Source of the DNA: Metallyticus violacea
Lineage: Eukaryota > Arthropoda > Insecta > Mantodea > Metallyticidae
Direction of reading: 5' to 3'
Assembly (NCBI GenBank): GCA_030762175.1
Contig: CM060831.1
Coordinates: 138,550,001 to 138,614,000, forward strand
DNA length: 64,000 nucleotides
Each line of letters starts with the position of its first letter. Within the stretch, counting starts at the first letter, position 1. The position numbers were made by a program, and so were the translations under genes. Below, piece by piece: positions 57,829 through 64,000 of the stretch. The notes beneath the pieces are model-generated. The model did no database searches. It saw nothing but the letters and a program-made list of their open reading frames with translations, and was not told the DNA's origin.

Positions 57829-58360
57829 ATATTTGTTTATTTATTTACCCTGACAAGAGTGAAGGCAATGGGGCCTTGTCTTCCACTCTACCAGACGGGG
57901 GGGGGGGAACAGAAAAAAAAATCAGAGTATAATATACATAAATAAAGTACAGATAAAAGTAAAATTAAAGATATATACTGCATGAAAATATGAGTTAGAA
58001 GATGATAAAGATGGTGCTAGACTTGTACTTATTTTTCAATAACTTTATTCGAATACAAGGAGGGAGGAAGGAGGAAGAGGTGGAGGAGAAGAAAAGGAGG
58101 AAGAAGAAGAAGAAGCGAGACTAACTGTTATGATTCCTAGAGTTGAGATGATAATTTAATCTAGGTTTTAATTGGTTTATTGTTCGACAATCTCTGACTT
58201 CGGGAGGAAGGGAGTTCCAGATTCTTGGCACTGACATGTGAATGAAGTTGAGTTGAAATGCGTTCAGTGAAGGGGGATAGACAGTAAAGTCACATTCCGG
58301 GTTCGAAATAGGGACAGGTATACGAAGCGAGAGGCGATATGTGTGATTTCAAACAGGAGC
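57829..58360 (-). mobile_element. LINE 3' end with C-terminal coding
   Basis: On the minus strand, 58360-58150 is open for CDFTVYPPSLNAFQLNFIHM then SVPRIWNSLPPEVRDCRTIN and QLKPRLNYHL, the last residues of CR1/Jockey/L2-type LINE ORF2. A 3' UTR with a (TTC)n/(TCC)n microsatellite (58050-58118) follows and ends at a TAAATAAATAAACAAATA tail (~57831). It shares a 3' end with 62680-63540. A 5'-truncated insertion. Confidence 0.8.
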
Positions 58361-58735
58361 GTAAGGAAAAGGAAAATCATACAAATTTAGCTAAAAGCCA
58401 ATTGATGACAAAGTGTTATAGCTTTTAGCTTTTCTGTATTTAAAATCAGTGAACATTTCCAGAATTTGCTCTTTTACCTTTACAACAAACTAAGAATTAT
58501 AGCATTACATTAAAAGTACTTCAAATTTCTCATCTGTCATTATAAAATTTTGAGGAATTGAATGCGATTTTGGGAATTCTTAAGAGGTTCGCCAACCACA
58601 GTTTGGAAAACACTGGTCTAACCAATCTCATTACGTTACTGAAATATGAATTATTTAATATCTTTTAATAATCTTGACAGGTAGGAAATTGACTCAAGTT
58701 ATTGTATTCAACGGTTTATCTACAACTTATAGAAG
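58361..58735. other. AT-rich, nothing recognised
   Basis: No signal seen. Confidence 0.55.
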
Positions 58736-58936
58736 CGGCCATGGTGGTCTAATGATAACCATGCTTGCCTGGTAGACCCAAGGTTGCGGGTTAAAACCCA
58801 GCCAGGGTCGATTGAATTTTAGGGCGTAGACGTTCTAAGTTTGGCTTCCTCCGGAAGGGAAGTAAAACGTTGGCCCTGTGTCTTTTATGGCACGTTAAAA
58901 ACATCAAGCCTAAAAGAAAAGACCTCTGAGCTAATG
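58736..58936 (+). mobile_element. SINE family B, diverged subtype, 3' end missing
   Basis: Head GGCCATGGTGGTCTAATGAT with CTTGCCTGGTAGACCCAAGG. The body carries GGCTTCCTCCGGAAGGGAAG. More diverged than other copies and stops at GACCTCTGAGCTAA. Confidence 0.82.
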
Positions 58937-59038
58937 ACCAAAGCTGTTACTGAGAGTCCTAAACCTACAGCTCATAGTTTTAACGGTTTACAGTTATATG
59001 TAACCTGTAATGGAACTTAACACACATAAACATCTCAG

Positions 59039-59039
<1 letters not shown>

Positions 59040-59090
<51 letters not shown>
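59040..59090. repeat. (AT)n microsatellite
   Basis: About 25 AT units. The Tyr-Ile-run frame across it is spurious. Confidence 0.97.
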
Positions 59091-59093
<3 letters not shown>

Positions 59094-59742
59094 TGTCTAG
59101 CTTCTTGCCATCGAAGAACTCGCAGTAGTTCGAAATATAGCAGTTTCAAGTGTGACTCTTTCTCTGTGTTTTATCTTTATCTACTTTTATTATTAGTGTT
59201 AATTTTATATATATAATAAGCATGTAGCATCTTTGATGTTTCAAGGCATAATTAGGAACGACTCCTGAAGAGCGTCAGCTTATATGGAGGCATGTGTGGA
59301 TGAATGAACCCTACGGCGCCACAAGTCCCTGCTGCCAGTTATACATAGATACACCAGATACCTCCAGAAAGCTCACCACTCTTTGCTCCCCTTTAGTATT
59401 TGGGGTAATAAACGTCCCAGGTATTACTTTCCGCATTCAGACCAAAGCTCTCAATGTCGTGAAGAAAGTAACAAGTTCAGGACTGTACAGAAGATGCAAT
59501 CGTTTTCACCAGAATAGAATCAATAAACATGAAGATGAGATGAAAGAGAGAAAAGTGGAGAACTTATTGAAGTGAAATTGAAAAACGAGAGAAGTACCCT
59601 TACCCCCGAAAAACTGAAAAAATTTAGAATTTTTACAGCACAAATTATGCTCTCGAGAGTTTTCAGTAGTTTTCAGACGCTGTCAATCAGCTAAAAGCAC
59701 AAAGCTCTTAAAGAAGTACATATTTGTTTCTTCCCCTGCACG
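59091..59742. other. Unclassified
   Basis: A 93-codon plus frame (59294-59575) is Lys/Arg-rich at its end (HEDEMKERKVENLLK). It has no recognised domain and I would not call it a gene. Confidence 0.35.
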
Positions 59743-60040
59743 TCGGTCCTGATGGTGTAGTGGTAACCGTACTTGCCTTCTAAACCCAAGATCGCGGGTT
59801 CAAACCCGGTTAGGATCGATAGATTTTTTCGGGCGTAAAATCCTAAGTATGGCTTCCTTCGGAAGGGAAGTAAAGCCGTGGGTCCCGTGTCGTACATTTA
59901 CGGCACGAAAAAGAACCTCAAGCCTGAAAGAAGAGGCCTCTGAGAAAAAATTGTCGGTCATTTCGCACTCTGAATTAAATAGGACGCTGATGACCTGAGC
60001 TGTTAAAGAACGTCGTAAATAAACAAATAAAAAATCAAAT
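59743..60040 (+). mobile_element. SINE family B, full length, TTCTAA-loop subtype
   Basis: Head CGGTCCTGATGGTGTAGTGG, loop CCTTCTAAACC, B box GGGTTCAAACCCGGTT. Tail GTAAATAAACAAATAAAAAA. Confidence 0.92.
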
Positions 60041-60744
60041 CTTGCCCTACAACATGAAAAGGACCCGATTGGTCTACGTATGGAGTTCATCTATTTATAC
60101 ACATATCGAAACCTGTAAAGTTTATAAGTAATATGAACTGTATTAGAAAGCTTACTCCTGTTCAGCAAAAAACCTGTTTTCAGTACTAGGCGGATAAAAA
60201 TACAGATCCAATGCACCGTAAATAAAGCAGAAAATAGCACGGTGAATAAGAAGGTGAAAGGTGATGTTTGTTAAAGATTAGTGAAGTGTATCTATACGTG
60301 ACAGTGAACTCTCCGTTCCATTCTCACCCAAGATTCGGCAAAAACTCTTTGGGATAGCCCAAATAGTACATTGTTTATTTTCTTGCGGTAATAAAAACGC
60401 AAAAGTGAAACAGCGCAACATGGTCAGGCCTGCTGTTACTTCTGGTTGGGAGAGAGAAGTTAGTTGACCTTCTAAAGAGGAAACCCCTGTACAATTGAAT
60501 GAGATCAATCGCCAATTTAGTCTCAATGGTTTTCTATTTGGGAGTCAGATACCCTCTGCTTAGTGCAACGTTCAGCAGCCAATAGAGGAACAATTACTTA
60601 GTGCAATATATGATGAATATGGCAAATGTGGAAGCAATTCAGGGTTTATTGTTAGTTTGCTTTTGTGAATGTTGCGCTGTTTATGACCAAAAGGTCAAAT
60701 TCATGCATTTGGACGCACTTTTCCAAACAACAGATTTTCGGTAC
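60041..60744. other. No assignable feature
   Basis: Mixed composition. An 82-codon minus frame (60278-60526) is not recognised. Confidence 0.4.
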
Positions 60745-60865
60745 GAAAATATTTAAGCGTAGGTGCTCAGAAAGGGATTTAAAGTCATGGATTCCGCATG
60801 TAGATTTACTGCACGTTAAAAAACTCCATATCTGAACAAATAGGCCCCTGGTCAACACTACTATA
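60745..60865 (+). mobile_element. SINE family B-like, old fragment
   Basis: Weak match to the mid body: GTCATGGATTCCGCATGTAG, TTTACTGCACGTTAAAAAAC, AAATAGGCCCCTGGTC. Confidence 0.45.
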
Positions 60866-60999
60866 TGACACATCTGTAGGTGTTAAGCATGACTAATATT
60901 CAAATGGTGCATATGACCATCTTGTAATTAGCTGCGCTTCACGGTGCATCCATAATATGTAATATTAATGTACTATTATGAATTGTATTGATAGCAAAA

Positions 61000-61430
61000 G
61001 AGGAGGATATTTCGGTACTTCAGCCTTGCTCAAGGGGTGGTCGTTTGTGTCTACCTTCCTAGGTTCCACAGGTGGTGAGGCAGGGATTTAGGTGGGTCCT
61101 TAACATTGTTTTCCGGTTAGAACACTCCGTCCCCTCCAAGGGTTTCGAGCCCCTCATGCCAGAGGCTGGGGAAGAACTTTTCTAAAGCGCAAGCCCCCGT
61201 TACACCGCACCAGCCCACCTTCGGTGGCATTTTCGACGGAATGAAATGCTATGAAATGAGGGAGCGGAAAGCTCTTGAAAAGGAAAAAAAACCCATTACT
61301 TGTCCAAGCGACAAGAGGGAACCACGAAAACGTCCAAGATCAGGAACGCCGGTCTCAAAAAAATTGAACCCAGTACCTCTAGAATGCGAGTCCAAGTCGT
61401 TACCGCTTAAGCTATCTCGCTCGGTTTATG
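61000..61430 (-). mobile_element. SINE family D, best copy
   Basis: The tRNA-like head at the right reads, reversed, GAGATAGCTTAAGCGGTAAC (A box) and TACTGGGTTCAATT (B box). The body includes CATTTCATAGCATTTCATTC, GGGCTGGTGCGGTGTAACGG and GGCTTGCGCTTTAGAAAAG. It extends to about 61000. G+C is well above flanks. Confidence 0.65.
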
Positions 61431-61899
61431 TTCTTTTAGTTACCATTAATCTTTAAAATGTTAAATGTTGTGGGAATTGTAGAGAAATTCCTGTTCTTTT
61501 CAATGTCGAAATATACACGTAAGAAACACCTTAAAACCTGCAAACACACCAGTGCGCAGAGAGGAAGAGATGAATAAAATTCGTGTTTAAAGGTTGGCAG
61601 ACAATTTTGTCAGTTAAAGGCCTGAAAAGCCAAAAATAAAAGCAGCAAGGATAAAAGGATAAATAATTCCTGATTATTTACTCAAAGTATCAAAACGACA
61701 TAAACCATTATATCTAATTTGTGTGAGAAAAATACATATTTGATATTCTGAAAATAGTTCCCAGAATTTTCGAAAATTTCTACTCAAATAATGGGTTCTG
61801 TTCTGCAATAAGTCCCCCCCCCCCCGTTTTTTTTTTCACACAAGCCATGTGTTAAGGTAAGATTTGAAATTAGTGCTACAGGGAACCTCTACGGTCAGG
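61431..61899. other. AT-rich, nothing recognised
   Basis: Contains a short C run next to a T run near 61817-61835. Confidence 0.55.
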
Positions 61900-62095
61900 T
61901 AGGACATGGTAGCTCAGATGCTAAGAGCATCGGCACAGTAAGATCCATGATTCGAGTCTCGGCATGAATTTGATTTTTTCTCTCTGGCTCTTAATTCAAA
62001 ATTGTAACACTATCGAATGAAATAGTTTTCTTTCACAATCATTTACACCGCTGTTGTGTCTCAGTAGTTAAACACAAAAAAATTAAGCTTTTCTT
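61900..62095 (+). mobile_element. SINE family C with A-type tail
   Basis: Head TGGTAGCTCAGATGCTAAGA then ATGATTCGAGTCTCGG has A- and B-box form of a class I tRNA, different from A, B and D. The 3' end TGTCTCAGTAGTTAAACACA resembles the family A tail. Confidence 0.5.
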
Positions 62096-62679
62096 TATGT
62101 CCAAGTTCAAACAACGATAACAATATAAATTGCCAGGCGACCATAAAAATAGATGTGATAACATTACATTTCTCTTTAAAATTTAAAAAACATACGGTAA
62201 GAGTGCAAATTCAAAATTTCAGGGGATGATTGGGGTGAGGGGGCTATATCTAACATACATTCAACACTAGTTTTACACTTTCCCCTCAGTATCTAAGTGT
62301 GAACTTTTTAGAATTGCAAGTTTGGTAAACTCATATATATATATATATATTTGCCGAAAGCAGTTTAAAAGTTCCAAAGCTTTGGTCACTCTTACCCCTC
62401 CCTGTCTTCCATTCAGTTGCGAGCGGGATTTCGACAGAGTGGGACTGTTGTGCTGTGCAATCGAGAATGGAACTTCATTAAATAGCGCAGTAATGTTGTG
62501 CAATGGAGAGATATTCACTAAGTCGTTATAATATTCATCTTGAAGGTATACATCAGATAAAGAAAGTTGCTTCCTGGCAGCTCGGTTCCAACACGGAAAA
62601 TAACATTAAAGTTACTACAGAAGTTTATTGAAACATATTTTGTGACTGATCGAAAAAAAATCGTATTGTTCATTAACCC
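62096..62679. other. No assignable feature
   Basis: A short AT run lies at 62334-62350. Open frames here are not recognised. Confidence 0.45.
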
Positions 62680-62859
62680 ATGGCGCTTGGAATAACTGTC
62701 CCTACGTCGAACCCGGAATATGACTTTACTGTCTATCCCTCGTCACCGAATACATTTCTATACAACCTCATTCAGCATGTCAGTTCCCAGACTCTGGAAC
62801 TCCCTTCCTCCTGAAGTCAAGAGAATGTTGGGCAATGAAGCAATGTAAATGTAGATTAC

Positions 62860-63146
62860 CGCCACGGGTCGCCTAGATCGTTCAGGCGCGAACTCGTGAG
62901 TGGGGGACTGGGGTTCGAATTCCACCAGGACCGTCCTCCCTGATTGAGGTTTTTTTTTTCCAGGTTTTCCTTAGTACTCATAAATGGCAAATGCTGGGGA
63001 GGTACCTAAACGTAGGCCTGGAACGCTTTCTTCCTTAGAAAACAAATCCTTTCTCAATTTACCATTACATCTTTGTATCATCAGTGTCCACTGCCTGTGG
63101 TGCCCAGTAATAAAAACGGGCGTTAAATAAAATAAAAAAAAAACAT
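62860..63146 (+). mobile_element. SINE family A, full length, inside LINE 3' end
   Basis: Complete head and tail. Comparison with the uninterrupted relative at ~58150 places the insertion between GTAGATTA and AAATTGTCATC of the LINE. Confidence 0.9.
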
Positions 63147-63192
63147 TAAATTGTCATCTCAATTCTGGGAATAGCAACAGTTAATCTCTCGC

Positions 63193-63193
<1 letters not shown>

Positions 63194-63234
<41 letters not shown>

Positions 63235-63300
63235 TTCTTCTTCTTCTTCTTCTTCTTCATCTTCTTCTCCTCCTCCTCCTTTTTCATGCTTTTCTTCTCC
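63194..63300. repeat. (CAT)n(TTC)n(TCC)n compound microsatellite
   Basis: About 13 CAT units followed by TTC and TCC units. It sits at the same place in the LINE 3' UTR as the 58050-58118 microsatellite. Confidence 0.93.
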
Positions 63301-63540
63301 TCCTTCTACTCGAGAAAAATTACTGAGAACAATAAGAATTATTTCACTATCTTCATCCACTATCTTCATCCACTATATTAAAATATGTAATATTTACATG
63401 CAGTACATATCTTTAATTGGCGATTTATGTATTTTATGTAACTACGTATGTTGTGCTCTATATTATTTGCTATTTTTCCCCCTGGTAGCGTGGAAGAGAA
63501 GGCCTAATGGGCTTAACTCTTGCAAATAAATAAATATATT

Positions 63541-64000
63541 TGATACCAGAATTATTGGTGCTGGTTTGTAGCCTCCTGATCCCCAAAATCTCACGGTTTG
63601 TAATTTTATCTTTGGGGGACACTGAAAAATAAAGTGTGATATATTTATCTCGCACACTAGAGGAACTTAAAACATTCAAGTGCTGGGGAACTGATGTATG
63701 TCATTGATCATTTCCTATGATGTAAATAGTGTACCAGGTAAAGAGCAACGTTTACAGCAACTACTGTAAAGAGGGTGAGTTGTGTATGTTGTACTTAAGT
63801 TTTAAATTGAGATTAAGCTGCGGGGTCTAAGCACCGACCGACTGTATAAAGTATTGGCATTTTTAAACTGTTCTTAAACAACATTTTCATATGGAATAAT
63901 GTTATGACAGAATTCCAAAAGTTTATCTAAATTACCTCTCTAAATATATAGAGAAATAAGTTAACCAAAACTCTTTTGAAGTAAGTGGAATAAAATTAAT
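63541..64000. other. No assignable feature
   Basis: Short overlapping minus-strand frames (63463-63679) run into the LINE end. The rest shows nothing recognisable. Confidence 0.5.

Larger units (their letters stand above)
62680..63540 (+). mobile_element. LINE 3' end interrupted by SINE A
   Basis: Second copy of the 57.8-58.4 kb LINE 3' end. It contains CGAACCCGGAATATGACTTT, CTGGAACTCCCTTCCTCCTG, the SINE insertion, then AATTGTCATCTCAATTCTGG, a large (CAT)n(TTC)n(TCC)n stretch (63194-63300), GGTAGCGTGGAAGAGAAGGC and tail CAAATAAATAAATA. The coding part is frameshifted. Confidence 0.78.

Noticed and set aside
59010..59216. Tyr-Ile repeat frame
   Set aside because: Translation of an (AT)n run.
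63181..63369. Acidic Glu/Asp-run frame
   Set aside because: Translation of the CAT/TTC/TCC microsatellite in a LINE 3' UTR.

Overview
This 64 kb window is AT-rich eukaryotic DNA with no prokaryotic gene layout. I see no convincing complete protein-coding gene. It looks like intergenic or long-intron sequence from a large, transposon-filled invertebrate genome, most likely an arthropod. The reasons are several mariner lineages, a DNA transposon with a DUF4817-type N-terminal domain (common in arthropod genomes), I/R1-like and CR1/Jockey/L2-like LINE remnants, and abundant tRNA-headed SINEs. The species cannot be fixed from sequence alone.

Layout. 0-13 kb: SINEs of two main families, called A and B here, a foldback element with ~95-bp inverted repeats (1.1-1.7 kb), a gutted mariner (4 kb), a pogo/Tigger-like remnant (9.6-10.35 kb) and two possible host terminal exons (3.9 and 10.9 kb). 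14-25 kb: a DUF4817-type element, two mariners with TIRs and TA duplications, a GC-rich promoter-like island (19.2 kb) and a Crypton-like repeat (23.9-24.7 kb). 26-33 kb: an I/R1-like LINE C-terminus, a 1 kb polypyrimidine tract made of a tandem duplication, and SINEs. 35-48 kb: five mariner pieces, including a mariner inside a mariner carrying a SINE, a second copy of the Crypton-like repeat, and a site hit twice by SINEs. 50-64 kb: a LINE RNase H remnant, a LINE reverse transcriptase interrupted by a DUF4817-type element, two LINE 3' ends, and more SINEs.

How the parts relate. Every autonomous-type element seen is broken. Mariners typically keep the N-terminal helix-turn-helix and the extreme C-terminus but have lost the catalytic middle, or have a changed third catalytic residue. 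SINE A and B copies often carry recognisable 8-13 bp target-site duplications, so both probably use LINE machinery. The SINE B tail closely resembles the tail of the LINE at 52.6-54.6 kb. I found no CRISPR array, operon, rRNA or stand-alone functional tRNA. The tRNA-like stretches I could assign are SINE promoter heads. The most interesting items are the Crypton-like repeat with a conserved TATA/inverted-repeat leader, the E-box/GC-box/CTCF-like island, and the candidate terminal exon at 10.94 kb.
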